Below, one piece after another: positions 36,116-48,335 of a stretch of DNA of 64,000 bases (position 1 is the first letter of the stretch; each line of letters opens with the position of its first letter). The stretch lies in assembly GCA_009761415.1 (NCBI GenBank), contig QUOL01000002.1, positions 1,240,001 to 1,304,000 on the forward strand, in the 5' to 3' direction. The DNA comes from Sarcomyxa edulis. Taxonomy: Eukaryota; Basidiomycota; Agaricomycetes; Agaricales; Mycenaceae. Both the position numbers and the translations under genes were made by a program. The notes beneath the pieces are model-generated. The model saw only the letters and a program-made list of their open reading frames with translations. It made no database searches and was not told the DNA's origin.

Positions 36116-37502
36116 TTAGACGTACCGCTGTCCACCTGATGACACCTTCCGAAGATGAAAGCTCAAGGCCAGGAGAACCATAAGTACAAGGACCATCGAG
36201 ACAAAATGAAGGGCACTTGATGACAACTGACTCGGCTTGACGGATTCAGGAAAGTCAGAGAAGAACTTCAAGAAGAGCTCTCTTGTGTCTCGGGGTGAGG
36301 AACTCAAATCGACCATCCTTGCCCCGCGATCCGGATGCAAATTGGAATCCTGGGAGAGCGTGTGGGCTCATGTTTAGAAGTATTTATGTTGGTTACTTTC
36401 GGTGTGGCGTACCAAATAAAAGGTCTGGTGGCATTGCCTGTCATAATTTGTGCGTCAAAGTCGGTGCAGAAAGTTCGAGGGAACTTAAAAATACTCACCT
36501 GGGATCACTATCTCGTAAGTACATGGCTGGTACTTCCCTCGCGCCGTTTGAAAATCGTAGTCGGAGTTACCGCACAAGCGGCGGGGAAGGTCCTGCGAGC
36601 AATCAAGATGGTCGATAGGGAAAGTCTACCAGTCTGAACAATTCCATCCAGTCAACGACGGCAGGGAATTTCCCTCGTAATTAGACAGGCTCCCTGGGGA
36701 ATGCACGGACGAGCCAGAAGCAATGAGCCAAGTCCACAAAAGCATCGTGTCCATTGTAATATGAACGAAGTACAAGGTATCGTATATCCAGGTATGTAGC
36801 CCAGAGCGCCCAGGCTTACGCAGAGAGATAGATTATGTATGTGCATGGGTAGACCAACTGATAGCCATGCCGCCGAGCTCGGAGGAAGCAGAACCTTATC
36901 AATTGACCACAGAGAATCCGGGCTATGCCATTGTCTGACAGCATTGACGGAGGCCGTCTAGATCATGAACACAACACGACCACCGAGAAAACAGCTCCAG
37001 CCTAAGTCCATAAACCACAATGAAACTACTCTGAGAGCCTTCAAATGACCAGTCATCAAAGGAACATGAGCACATCATGAAACCGAGGTAGGTGCTATTC
37101 CACGGAGTACGTAGGAATTTGTATTCGATGAGAGCATGAGCAAGACTAGACATCGGACGATGAGCGTAGATCCGGTGTAGGCACGCTGAGTGTTGCCTTT
37201 TGAGGACGACGCGATTGTAGTTCAGTCACTCCTAAAATGACTGCCGAGGCGATCAAGTTTAGAAAAAAGCTTTCGGTAGCAAAATGAAAGAACGCACCCA
37301 TGAGAAGAGAAGCGATACGGAAAGCATAGGTGTCTGCGGTACCTGGAGTGTCTGCGTCCACCGCAAGTACGGAGAGTCCCGGTGTCCACTGTGAAGACAG
37401 GTGCACCATACGGGCACATCATATCGCTGTCATCAGCCACGCCTAAAATATCGGTTTGAGTTCAAGCAATAAATTCAGTCTGAACAGGTTCATCAATGGG
37501 AG
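36116..37502 (-). other. unresolved multi-exon locus, possible membrane protein or pseudogene
   Basis: Several stretches look like exons. 36483..36589 is open between a CGCAG acceptor and a GTGAGT donor and is Cys/Tyr-rich (DLPRRLCGNSDYDF, then RGKYQPCTYEIVIP). About 37150-37410 gives WTPGLSVLAVDADTPG and a candidate intron before GVTELQSRRPQ. 36116-36340 ends in a membrane-like segment (VSMVLVLMVLLALSFHL). I could not join them in one frame from a start (possibly 37502) to a stop: phases conflict at 36340-36440 and stops interrupt 36640-37150. It is either a gene with splice signals I misread or a decayed copy. Confidence 0.3.
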
Positions 37503-38526
37503 CCATTGCTGTCAAGGTGGCTTAACGCGTCAGGCTAATCGAGAAGGTCATCATGGCTGGTGCCGAGTGACAGTCGAACCAGTCCCATTCAAATTCTGTG
37601 CATCCACTTGAGCGCAACCTAATCAGCTTGTGCATTTTGATTGACAGCATAGATATCGATAGGCCGAGCAATCCTATGCAGGTTGAGCGAGAATGGTGAA
37701 GATGATACATAAGTAGGATGCCCTTACAGTGTCGATCGACGATAGTCTAGCGATTTAGTCCGGAGCGGTCAACTAATGGCTCGTTCGTTCGAGTTTCAAG
37801 TCGTGAAATCTATATCGATTATCGATAGAATCTCTGTCAAGTTATTTTGGGTGTCAGGTGCATCAATGGGGCACGGCGCGCTGTATTGACCTGGTAGCAT
37901 GAGATTCGAAGCGTTCTGGACACAGGTACCGCAATGGAGAGTTCGAGAGAGGTACAGGCGGGAGTACTTGAAGTGGAAGAGTGGATTTTCGAGCTTCTAA
38001 GCTTCCACGCGTCACCCACGCGCCGTGCAACGATTTTCAAGACTGAGTCGGATGGACCAAAAAACGGGAAGATTGGAAGACTCAAGTACACGTGAGGATG
38101 TCCTGGGGAAAGAGAAGGGAGATTAAGAGACCATAAAGAGTCCTTAAGAGGTCGGGAGTGACATGGAGTCCCATGGAGTGATGGAGATCGGTCGTGAGAA
38201 TGGGAGATCTAAACGGCTCGCGTGCAATAAATATCCTAACAGGCTGCCCGGCGCAGTGTAAACCAATTTCGCCCAGATCATCTTAATTATAATCTTTTCC
38301 TCCAAGCTTCGAGGTGTTCTCGTACTTTATATTTACTGACCGACACTTTGATCGCACCCAGGACCTAATCGAGTCCAATCGCCCCCATACCTTGGCTCGC
38401 TTTCACACATGGACTCCCATACAGAAGGTCAGACACGCCAATCTCATCATATAAAACCCACAGGAACTCATAGACGCGTCTTCCAAAGTTAATTCCTACT
38501 GAGTCCAACAACTACCCACTTATGAC
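37503..38526. other. intergenic, upstream of the Pro/Ser-rich gene
   Basis: About 1 kb with no supported exon. It contains the presumed promoter of the gene starting at 38527. Confidence 0.4.
38450..38456 (+). promoter_or_regulatory. TATA-like box
   Basis: TATAAAA lies 71 bp upstream of the start codon of the Pro/Ser-rich gene. The assignment is by consensus and position only. Confidence 0.45.
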
Positions 38527-40245
38527 ATGGTGGCTGCTTTGACTATGAAACCTGTAGCTTTCCTGCGCAACTCTTGGAGGAGAAAGGAACATAAATCTAT
38601 ACCAAGCGCTATAGACGTGTCTTATACTCCTCCAGAATCGCACCCACAATCTCTTTCACGAACCAGCGATAGCTCTAGCAGCAGCACAGCGTCTACACCC
38701 ACACCTACCCGCACCACATTCTCTTCACCCCCTAAGATCGCACCTGCTACTAGTGCCAAGGACTCTCGTAACCACGAGAAAACGTCATCGATGAAGCTGT
38801 TGCCCGAGACTCCCCATGCTCGCGAAAGAACGCGTTCTTTCGGTTCTCCACAGCTCTTAGGCAAGAGTACACATGGGCCTCCTCATAACTCGATGCACGG
38901 TCCCCCACACAATACTTTCCATGGACCATTATCTCCTAATCTTCCCTCCTTCAACCCTGTCACTCCCCCGCGGCCCCCGCGCCCCCCACCTCTTGATCTA
39001 AATTATACCTTGAGTACACCACCCTCTGTTGGCCAGTCTTCGAGCAGTCCCGGCTCGCATCATCTTCACATAAAGTTTAGCACACCTCCCAAAAGTACTT
39101 CCCCTCGCTCTCGAACATCGCCATCCAGTCCCCTTTCCGTCCGGGCAAAAAGGAGCATGCCAGAATTGGATGGTGTGTGGCAGGGATTTTTACAAGAGGT
39201 AGAAGAGGACTCGGAATCAATAACTTCTGGAATCCTACCTTTCCGTGGATCTTCGCACGATCAACGCAAAGAAAGACACTCTCAATTATCTCAACGTCAC
39301 ACTCAGTCGGTCGTAGGACCACAGCTCGTACTCGAGCCTCCATCGAGTCCTACTTTGTCGAGACGTTCTCAGCAGTACACCGTTGTCGGTCGTGAGCGGA
39401 AACCCGTCGTCCCGCGAAAACCTTCGCTTCCTACTGTGTATTCTAACTCCGCAACCTCTTTGCCATACATCAGAGATGATTACGATGAGTATACATACGA
39501 GGCAATCACACGAACGCCTTCACCCGAGAGCGAAGAGCTAGGCATGCCACCTACCTTTTCGCTATCTTTGTTTCCTCCGCCTCCTCCACTGAGCATCAGA
39601 AAAAAAGCATCCCTCCAGCCGCTCGTTTTACGCCCGACACCAACCAACACTCCACCTCCGCCATCACCGTCCTTGACAATAACTCCTGACACGACTCCCG
39701 TTACAACACCGACAACGCCCCGGTTTACCTTGGGCCATTGCTCAAGAAAGACTGGCTCTCCGGTGTCTATTCTTAGGAGAGGCCCTCCTCCTCCCAATCA
39801 TTTCAGTCCTCCTACATCTCCTCTACCGACCCCGCCTGTATCACCTGATTCGCTTGGATTTCTACCCAAGCACAGATTTTCGCCACTCTCCCCACACCGA
39901 CCTCTGCGACTTGCACAATCTTCAAACGATCTTCGGACTGAAGGTAGTAAGCTCTCTGCGTCACATAGGACAACTTCCAGTGACTCAACCTCGGACCATT
40001 CTACTACGATAGATTCGGGTCAAGAGACAGTATACAGACGAGGTACTCCTCAACTGTGTCCCAAGCACGTTCCTGCCCCCAAAAGTGAGGTATCGCGGTC
40101 GTATCTGGTACGAGTCCTTTTTCGCTTGTCACCGACTCGACTCTGATTGGTTGTTCTCGGTCGCGAACAGCAATCAAGCGGACGGAGAGCGCCACGACCC
40201 ATTCTACCTCCGGATACCCAAGTCCAGTGGGGCTACGCCGTCTGA
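38527..40245 (+). CDS. large Pro/Ser-rich, intrinsically disordered protein
   Basis: Exons 38527..40089 and 40171..40245; 545 aa. Nearly all Ser, Pro, Thr and Arg with many SP/TP and PPPP runs (TPPRPPRPPPLDLN, FPPPPPLS), consistent with a scaffold or a heavily phosphorylated protein. Short ordered-looking islands are SMPELDGVWQGFLQEVEED and the C-terminal PDTQVQWGYAV. The 81-nt intron near the end has a GTATCG donor; without it the frame runs on to a shorter, unrelated tail. I favour splicing because a WGYA(V/L) ending is, to my memory, common in basidiomycete homologues. No enzymatic domain seen. Confidence 0.75.
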
Positions 40246-40694
40246 ACAATGTCATCGATCGCCTCACTGCATCTGTCTAGTCACCGTGCATCATCAGCTG
40301 GCTGAATTCTTAGCAGTCGGTGGCTCAGATCACATTCCTATCCTTTTTTACACCACCTAGATTTTCCCTCTCTTTTTCTCTTCACTCACTCTGGATAGCA
40401 CTCAACGGAATTCGTGTACCACGTTATGAATGGATGCTATTTATTTAACTTAGTTAGGTTAGACTAACTAGGATTAACGACAGAACTGCGTATATATGAA
40501 ATATGTTATGATGCTCATGTACTGTGTGCCATAAGTAATGACAGCATACTTATAAGTATCATAGAACGTGTTTCCCAACGGAATTCCATTCGAAAGAGTG
40601 TTTACGCTGAACACGTCAACTCAGCATGTTCTACGCGCTGTGCCAAAGATTAACCTCCTTCCCTCGAAGTTTCTGGCGGGAATTGATGTCGAAT
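40246..40694. other. convergent intergenic region
   Basis: Between the stops of the Pro/Ser-rich gene (plus) and VMA21 (minus). AT-rich 3' UTR-like sequence, no exon supported. Confidence 0.5.
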
Positions 40695-41092
40695 CTAGCG
40701 CTCTTTTCTCGATTCTGGGATTTTGGGTATCTGGACACTGCTGTTTGACGCTCTGTCTTCCAATAAGGATGAAATGATATATGCTACCAGAACAGCATTG
40801 GCAGCCACCACCGCGGTGATCGCCGCGTATGTAGCATTCCCTGGGACATAAGATGAGCTAATAGTAAAACAAAAGAGAATAGAGGCGTCTAACCGGCCCA
40901 GAAATAAGTCAGAGATGCAAAATAGGAAGCAATTGGAAGTATGCCAAGAGAAAGACTGAAGATAATGAGTTTTACGAGGACTCCTCTAAACATCGGCATT
41001 AGTCAGGTTCATGTATGGTATATGTATGATAGATGCTCATACCCAGAGGCTTCCCCTTTGGTGGTCTTCACAACGATGGGTTTGTCGCTCAT
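40695..41092 (-). CDS. VMA21: VMA21-like V-ATPase assembly factor
   Basis: Exons 41043..41092, 40894..40985, 40695..40840; 95 aa. Two membrane segments (VLVKLIIFSLSLGILPIASY and AAITAVVAANAVLVAYII) separated by a short loop TYFWAGNATY, with short cytosolic ends, match VMA21, an ER protein that chaperones assembly of the V-ATPase Vo sector. The call rests on size, two-helix topology and the charged N-terminus; the C-terminal ER retrieval motif is not obvious. Intron 3' ends are clean CAG/TAG. Divergent from ALG8 with 151 bp between starts. Confidence 0.7.
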
Positions 41093-41243
41093 GGCCGTGA
41101 AATTTAGAGTCGCGTCGTTGTAAACGCGTGACATGCAGTCTTCGGACACGACCGAGTCCGTGAATTTCGAAACTTGCAGGGCTCAAGCTCGACACTCACC
41201 GGCACCGTCAGGATCGCACCCAAAGGCTCATTGAACACTTAAA

Positions 41244-43641
41244 ATGCACAGAAGAGCTTCACAATCCTTCTCTTCCCCACAAACTTCTACAGTTCCCGAA
41301 GACACCCTCATGTCTGATTCGCCAGCAAAAACGTCTAAACGCCCATATTGGATGAACTGGAACCTCGAACCCTTTGAATGGGACTTACTGTGCATATCCA
41401 CGTGTATGAAACTACTACTATATCCTGCCTAGTGAGTTGTGCGATAACTGCTTATCCTGCTTTGTTTAACAACATGCGCAATAACAGCCGCTCTACAGAC
41501 TTCGAGGTTCATAGAAATTGGCTAGCCATCGCATACTCCTTGCCTATTTCGAAATGGTACTACGATGTGAGGCTTATTACTCCGTCGTGTGAGGATATGA
41601 ATTCATTGACCATCTCACAGACCACGTCCGAATGGAGTGAGATGACCTTGTTTGAACTTGGCTGACTGCACGAGCTCAATATACTCTTCAGCACTGGACT
41701 ACCCTCCCTTCTTCGCTTACTTCGAGAAACTCCTCTCGATACCTGCATCATTTATTGATTCACGAATAGTCGATGTCAACAACTTGAATTATGGCGCATG
41801 GTCTGTCGTCGCATATCAGCGCACTACCGTCATTTTGACCGAATTAGTACTCGGAGCTGTGCTCCTCAGGTATGTGATCATTCTTTCATCTATCAGAATC
41901 GCCCATCAGTAGTTTCGTCAATCCGCTATACTCCAGGTTTGTTCGCGGATCTGCCGACCCTCCGACACAGAGAATAATATCTGCGTCTCTATTTCTCCAC
42001 CCTGGATTCCTGATCGTTGATCATATACACTTCCAATATAATGGCTTCATGTTTGGAATTCTCCTCTGGTCTATACTGATGGCTCGTAATGTGAGATCAC
42101 TTGGTGCTTGAGCTTATCTTAGACCACTGATGCGATAGAGTTAGGGCAAAAAATTGGCTAGCGGGGTATTGTTCGCGGTTCTACTGAATTTCAAGCACAT
42201 CTACATGTATCTAGCGGTAGGTCATATTGCTTATATTCACCACGGGTACAATCTACTTACTTGGCTTGTAGCCGGCGTACTTCATCTATCTTCTCCGATC
42301 CTTCTGCTTGTCTCCTCAATATCATGTCCAAACCAAAAACTTTCTCTCTTTAGCAAATGCTGTCATCGCTGTCTTTGTTGTATCCCTAGGTCCATTCATT
42401 CTCATGGGTCAGATCCCGCAATTGCTCTCCCGATTATTTCCTTTTACCCGTGGTCTCAACCATGCGTATTGGGCCCCAAATGCTTGGGCATTGGTGACGG
42501 CCGCTGACAGGGTCTTCCTTCGCTGTGAGATTATTTAGATATGCTGCATACCCGGAAAAGAAATCTGACGTCTGCCGCTACTCGTAGATATCAGAAGCAC
42601 CGGCGTTGAGCTCCCCGTCAATATCTCCGGCATCGCATCCACTTCTCGAGGCCTTGTCGGTGACACAATATTCGCAGTGCTGCCGAACATCAAACCAATA
42701 CACACATTTGTGGTCACCATTGCCTTCCAAGCCGTATGTCTTGATATGGAGCATCTATCGCTGAGGTTTTACTCAGACTGGTATGATACAGATCTTCTTG
42801 GGTAAACTCTGGTTTACTCCGACGTACAAGTCATTCCTTACCTCATTGACACTTTGCGGGTATTCGTCTTTTTTGTTCGGCTGGCATGTCCACGAAAAAG
42901 CCGTGTTATTGGTTTTGGTTCCACTCAGGTAATAGGGTTCCCAGATCTCAGATGATGTGGTGTTTAACAAATCCCGACGGCAGTTTACTCGCCACTGAGA
43001 GACAAGCGTATTTCCGCACTTTTATCATAGCCAGTGTCGCGGGGATCTTCTCACTATTTCCCCTCTTATTCACCCCGGCAGGTATGTCGTCGCGTTTCAG
43101 CACTTTGGTTTTCCCGCGCGAAGTCTAACATGTATGTCTCAGAAACCTTTGTCAAAATAGTTTATTCGGTTCTCTGGCTCATCTTTGTCTACGAACCTCT
43201 CAGCCGCCGAGTTTACGAGTAAGCATTGCGATTCTTTCGCTCTTTAGTTTTTGACTCTTGATCGATCGCTGACTCCCGCCTCTTTCTTCCCACTCCAGAT
43301 TCCCGCAGTCGCTCACATATGTGATCCTTGACACGCTCGAAAAACTGTACTTGGCGGGGTTCCCACTTCTCCAGCTGTTCGTTACGCTGTTTCCCATCCT
43401 CGTGCGTTCGCGTCTTCCGGTCGGGGCCCCCGCAGCAAGCATTTGTATACCGAAGGATACCTTCTCTTGTCCCGAGCCCGAGGTCGCAGCAGGAAGTGGT
43501 GCTGGAGAGATGGAGTTCTTGCCATTAATGCTGACGAGTGTTTACTGCGCCATTGGGTTGGTGTGGGCTTTCTTGCGATTGTCCTTCGTGTATCTGAGAG
43601 GTGAATCGGCGTATGGAGGCCAGCTCAGTGAGGTTCAATAG
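41244..43641 (+). CDS. ALG8: ALG8 alpha-1,3-glucosyltransferase
   Basis: Twelve exons: 41244..41431, 41488..41566, 41621..41636, 41692..41869, 41937..42090, 42145..42216, 42272..42524, 42588..42733, 42792..42928, 42984..43081, 43143..43218, 43299..43641; 579 aa. Polytopic ER enzyme that adds the second glucose to the dolichol-linked oligosaccharide for N-glycosylation. Family blocks: [87 protein letters not shown] and [20 protein letters not shown] rather than KQMALYY points to ALG8 rather than ALG6. Exon 3 is 16 nt and encodes part of the invariant TSEWTLDYPP block. Confidence 0.92.
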
Positions 43642-43741
43642 CAGTCTCGATATAATATATTTACTACGGATATTGTGCGGGGTGTGAACAAAGCAAAGTA
43701 CAGATGATGATTTCACATAGGAACATGACGAAGAAGAACCG

Positions 43742-45518
43742 TTATTTCTTGGAGATATGGACGACTAGAGAGAGATAGGGGTTTGAATGATAGTGACAAG
43801 GTGCATGCTAGGTGTCGCTCACCATCTTCGTCTTCCAGAATATGATCCAGACCAACTTTTTGACCCCTTGAATGTTTTGCACTGGCTCCCCAGACAATCG
43901 CGCTGTATGCCAAGAAGATATGAGCAGTCCATCAAGTTTATGTAATCAGACAACATGAATCACGCACTATTTCATCTGTTTTGCGATATCTTTATGGATA
44001 GACATACAGAAATCGTTCACAGAACATTTGCCCCGGCGAAGGACCACAGGTTGGGTATAGTCTGGGGCCAACCCTCTTGGCTTTGTGTAGACTCGGACCA
44101 AGTCAAGGGTCGACCACATTTTGTCGATGAGTTCGTCGATATTCAACCACTCACGGGAGGAAACTGGGACGCTCATTGGAATTTTATATCTGGCGTGGGT
44201 TAGTCAATAGTGACATGGACGAGGAAGGCATGTACGAACAGAAGGTCGAGTTCCTCTATTGATATTGCATCGATCTGTGGAATAGTGTTACGGAAAGTCC
44301 AGCCTGCACAGGATATTGCTGACCTTGTTCAAAATCTGGGGGCATGATCAGTCCAGTGAAACAAAATTGATTATGGAAAAACTCACATAAAGTGCTGGTA
44401 TGTATACTCTGTTGCCTTCGATGACATCCACAAGATCATCAGCGGTAGCTCCAGGTTCTCGTATGGCAATATCTGCGTTGTTGATTTTGTATTCACTCAG
44501 GATGGCTTTGATCTCATCCTGGTCAATGTTCGTGAGTGGTACAGTGTTCGTGATAGCAATTCCGCCCTTTTCCTTTCTGCGCACGAGGATGGCTGGAGGG
44601 CGTTTATTCAGACGGATGCCAAATCCTTCGAGTTCTGATTCGATGATTTTCTTGTCCCCCAGTGGTTTTAGGACATCCAGAACGATGAAGATGAGATTAC
44701 AGGTACGAGCGACTGGGATAATTAGGAGTTTCAGTTGGGGTTCGGAGAAGGGAGAGTCGAGCGTCCATACCGGCAATAACTTTACAAAACATCATATCAG
44801 AACCCGAGGATTTATCCATTTGAATTTTCGGACGCACCTTGTCGACCTCTACCTCGACCGTCGTTGGCGCCCTCAATGATACCAGCTGCAGATTATCTCA
44901 AGACATGGCTAGAAGACGAAGTTTTAAAGACACTCACGAAGATCCAATATTTGGATAGGTGCACCATGCACCTTGACAGTACCAGGAACCGTCGTAAGAG
45001 TCGTGAAATCAATTTCGGAAACTTCAGAATGTGTTCCAGTGAGTTTTGACATGAGCGTCGACTGCCGCAGACCTATATGTCAGAATCTCTGTTGCTCCCG
45101 AAGTGGATGGTACTGCACCTTCCCCACTGATGGAAAACCGACGAATCCGACAGATGCTATACCTGTCCGGGCTACATCGAAACCTAGCCCTCCTCCTCCG
45201 CCTCCTCCTCCAGTTGGGGCAATGAGCTCTCGTCTAAGCTTGGCAAGCTTAGCCTTGAGTTGGCCCAAGTGATAACTTGTGGCCTTATTCTTCTGGGCTG
45301 TCAGATCATTGTGTCTCAGTAGTCTGCTATGCACAATGGATCCTACAACATACTCTTAGCCTGTAGATCGGTCGATGGTCAGTTAAAAATAAATTTTTGT
45401 ACAGATTTTGCAACGCACCATCTCATCTTCGACTTCCTGGGGTGCATCTGTAGTTAGAATAGAGACAGAACAATAAGAAAAGAGGGAGGATAACCTTTAT
45501 TTTTTGTACGGTAGTCAT
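43742..45518 (-). CDS. RBG1: DRG1/Rbg1 ribosome-associated GTPase
   Basis: Thirteen exons: 45495..45518, 45419..45436, 45354..45360, 45119..45297, 44938..45061, 44838..44885, 44771..44779, 44387..44712, 44324..44335, 44240..44274, 43968..44189, 43823..43902, 43742..43764; 368 aa, the family length. DRG1 binds translating ribosomes and relieves stalls. Blocks: [20 protein letters not shown], poly-Gly, [13 protein letters not shown] (P-loop), [48 protein letters not shown] and a C-terminal TGS domain ([39 protein letters not shown]). Four internal exons are 18, 7, 9 and 12 nt, each needed to keep an invariant segment in frame. Confidence 0.95.
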
Positions 45519-45819
45519 TATGTTGTTGGTACCGAAAGAGGAAGGCAGGCCAAGCAGTCGTAAAGTGACGACCGTCTGATCCCAGACACCCGTCGACTGA
45601 CAACCGCCCACTCGTTTCGTTGTCGTCTTGCCTCTCTCTCTTGTTCTCAGCGCTTGCTGGTTGCATTTCTGCCAAATCTCTATCATTCTTTATACAAACC
45701 GTCGCTCTCTGTTCCCAAAAAGACCCTATGCGACTGGCTGGCTCTGGTCTCTTGCCCCGAATTTGACTCAATAACACCAGCAAAAGTCATCGCCACTCCC
45801 CCGCTCTTTTTCTGCGCGA
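45519..45819. promoter_or_regulatory. divergent promoter of RBG1 and the K+ channel gene
   Basis: 301 bp between two divergent start codons. It has CT-rich tracts near both starts (for example CCTCTCTCTCTTG at 45630-45642), common in fungal core promoters. No specific site assigned. Confidence 0.4.
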
Positions 45820-47856
45820 ATGTCTATGTGTGGAGGCGCAAAGTGGAAGCGAGAGGTCGTACCAGATCATAAGGTTTGTCTGTCTTGGCGGGATCCTCTC
45901 CTACTACTTGACAACGCGTTGGCTGACCATTCACCGTATTCAGTTCGATTTCATAGACACTACAGACTTCACGAATAATGGGTTCGGCATGCGAATGAAG
46001 TACGTCTCTTGCGGCCCAACCATTTTCACTGGCGCGCCAGAATCATGTAAAATTGCCTCCGTACCCATGCTGATTATTCGAGACTTGCCCTTTCTGTTCT
46101 AGGTACCTGTGGCTGTATGTCACTGTACTGAAGTCCTTTCTTGTCTACGTGTCCGATATCTTCTCAGCTATTACCATGTTGACTACCAGTAGTTGGTCCA
46201 ATCAGATCTTCAACAACTGTAGCAATCTCGACGGCTGCGTTGCCATCCCGTTCAATGTCGGAAAGTGGCTATTCGTGGGCTGCATTATCTTTTCGTTTCT
46301 TTTGGTGCGTTGGTGCTGCGGACTGCATCTATTCATCTTGAGCTGACTATGCGTTGCCATGAAGTTGGCCTATGAATCTCGAAAGGCAAAGAAGATCATC
46401 GCCAGCCGAGATATATCTTATGCCTTCACCAATGTCATGGCCAATCACTACTATTCCCTTCGTAAGCTTCCCGAATATTTACGGCTTCCTGTCCCAACCT
46501 TTGACGCGTTCACCGCCAGGCTCGTACGATTACTTCTGTTTCTTCGACAGTATCACCAATTCTCAAACGAGAAGTGACGATTTCGCTTTCTTCGTCTTCT
46601 TCACGTTCAAGAGTATGTGCTTGTATGGACCTGGAAACTTACTTATTTATTTGTACGTTGCTAAGGTTGGAAGCGTCTCTTACTGGCTGATGGCCCTCGT
46701 CAAACAATCAATGCCCTTACACTCTACGCCATATACCTTTCGAAGGAGGACGATGGCCCCTGGTATGATGTGTCGAAATATTTTGCCAAAAACTCGCTTT
46801 CAACTTCTGCTTTGACGGTCACGACCTTTTTCACCGTCGTCATCTTTGCCGGTTCTTTGTTAATTCTCATCGCAGCAGCACTGTGCTACGTACCATTACT
46901 TTGCCATATTCGGGGTAACCTCAAAGTGCGTAATTATGATTCCAATTATCCGTTCGACCTCTCACAGTATTTGCACACGCAGGAGTACTGCTGTCACAAG
47001 GTCGACAAGGTGAATGGCACTATTTATAGAATCTGTTTCATCTTTGACTTATTCTTCTCCTCAGCGTATTGGCAAAGTGATCAAGCAGAAGCAGAAACAG
47101 CGATTGGACAATGCCATGAAACTTGCACGCAAGGAGGCAATGGGCGATTATTCGCACTTGAAGAACAAGAAGGGTGAACTCATCGCCAAACCACTTCCTC
47201 AGCCTACGCTTCCCAACTTGTCTGTCGACGACGACGACGATCGGTCTTCCATAAATACCCGTGCACCCCCTGCTAGCACATACACAACCCAGGATTACTA
47301 TTACTACAATTCCGATAAATCCCAAGCTGACTATCCACCTATGCCCGCCTACAATCCATATTCCACCCATCAACCACCTGGCTCGTACGCCCAGTTCAAC
47401 CCCTCTGCTGCTACCCTTGGACAAGACGACTACACCTATCCACAACCTATGTATGAAGAAGATAACGAGAGTACGGCTCATCTCGCGATGGCTGCTGCGC
47501 CCTTCGCACAGGCACCGATTGATCGACCAGGGTCTGCTTTGCCTAATCCACATTCGAGCACGCTCAGTAGCAACTACGACCCACACGACGTGTACCAAGG
47601 CAGAGCCATCCCTAGTGGACAAGTGCCACGAAGGACGCCTCCCTCTAGTGCATTAGCTAGACCGTCTAGTGGTCTAGCGTATGATGATGTGCAAGATTAT
47701 CCAAGTCCAGTATCAGGAGGCCATAATCCACAATATCCTTCCCAACCTCAATATCAATCGTTCCAAACACATGATGTATACGGAGGTCAACCACAGCATC
47801 ACCAGCAACGAAGTGGTGGTCGAGGGTATGATGAAGAACGAGGTGCGGCATACTAG
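45820..47856 (+). CDS. KCH1: Kch1/Prm6-like fungal potassium channel
   Basis: Exons 45820..45873, 45944..45999, 46103..46304, 46365..46461, 46520..46612, 46666..46925, 46983..47009, 47065..47856; 526 aa. The N-terminal half is membrane-embedded (YLWLYVTVLKSFLVYVSDIF, KWLFVGCIIFSFLL, FAFFVFFTFKSWKRLLLADG, TTFFTVVIFAGSLLILIAAA), starting with the cytosolic DHKFDFIDTTDF block and ending with EYCCHKVDKRIG, the hallmark of the fungal Kch family. Kch1 mediates low-affinity K+ influx that triggers Ca2+ signalling in yeast. The C-terminal 250 residues are a disordered tail rich in Tyr, Pro, Gln and His. Exon 7 (27 nt) carries the CCHKVDK motif alone. Confidence 0.87.
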
Positions 47857-48335
47857 AAGGTCATGTAGGATTTAGTTTCTTGTTCCCTTTTCAATTTCTT
47901 GCTTGCCACACTTTTATCTTTCTCGTCCAACTTGTCTCTATCCATCCCATTCTACTTTTAGTTTTCAAGGGCGGCAAGTTGTGCTTACTATGTACAACAG
48001 TTCAGTAATTCCAGTCAAGTAGATCTGACTTGATAATGCCCCCTCTTTCTCAGATGCTACACAGTGCGACACTCACCGTCGACTCACCGTCGACTCACGT
48101 GCACCGTCTAGTAGCCCGTTGTTTGAGCGCCATGATGCAGACAAATAATATCAATGACGCACGCGAAACATTACAAAAATACCACGTGTTTTAAGAGCTT
48201 TCATGCTCAAGCGGTGTAAGTTACTAAGTATCTCAACTTGAAACGAGTAGTACTCCGTGTCGAAATTTACAACAGAAGTGCTCTTCTCCTGCTACCTCCA
48301 CCCTCTTTTACCAATCTCGTGCTAGTTCACGAATC
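47857..48335. promoter_or_regulatory. upstream region of the HSL-family esterase with two CACGTG sites
   Basis: A perfect CACGTG lies at 48096-48101, at the end of an 11-bp tandem repeat, and a second at 48183-48188, 235 and 148 bp before the start codon. CACGTG is bound by bHLH factors (Pho4, SREBP and Cbf1 types). Whether they act here is unknown. Confidence 0.4.
48071..48092. repeat. two tandem copies of ACTCACCGTCG
   Basis: An exact 11-bp direct repeat, followed by a partial third copy that changes into the CACGTG site at 48096. It lies in the esterase promoter region. Confidence 0.8.

Noticed and set aside
45190..45216. GGA/GGC repeat as a microsatellite
   Set aside because: It encodes the poly-Gly loop found in DRG1 proteins and is a normal coding feature.
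47038..47622. Minus-strand 194-codon frame
   Set aside because: It is antisense to the repetitive tail of the Kch1-like channel; Val/Arg/Ile-rich shadow.
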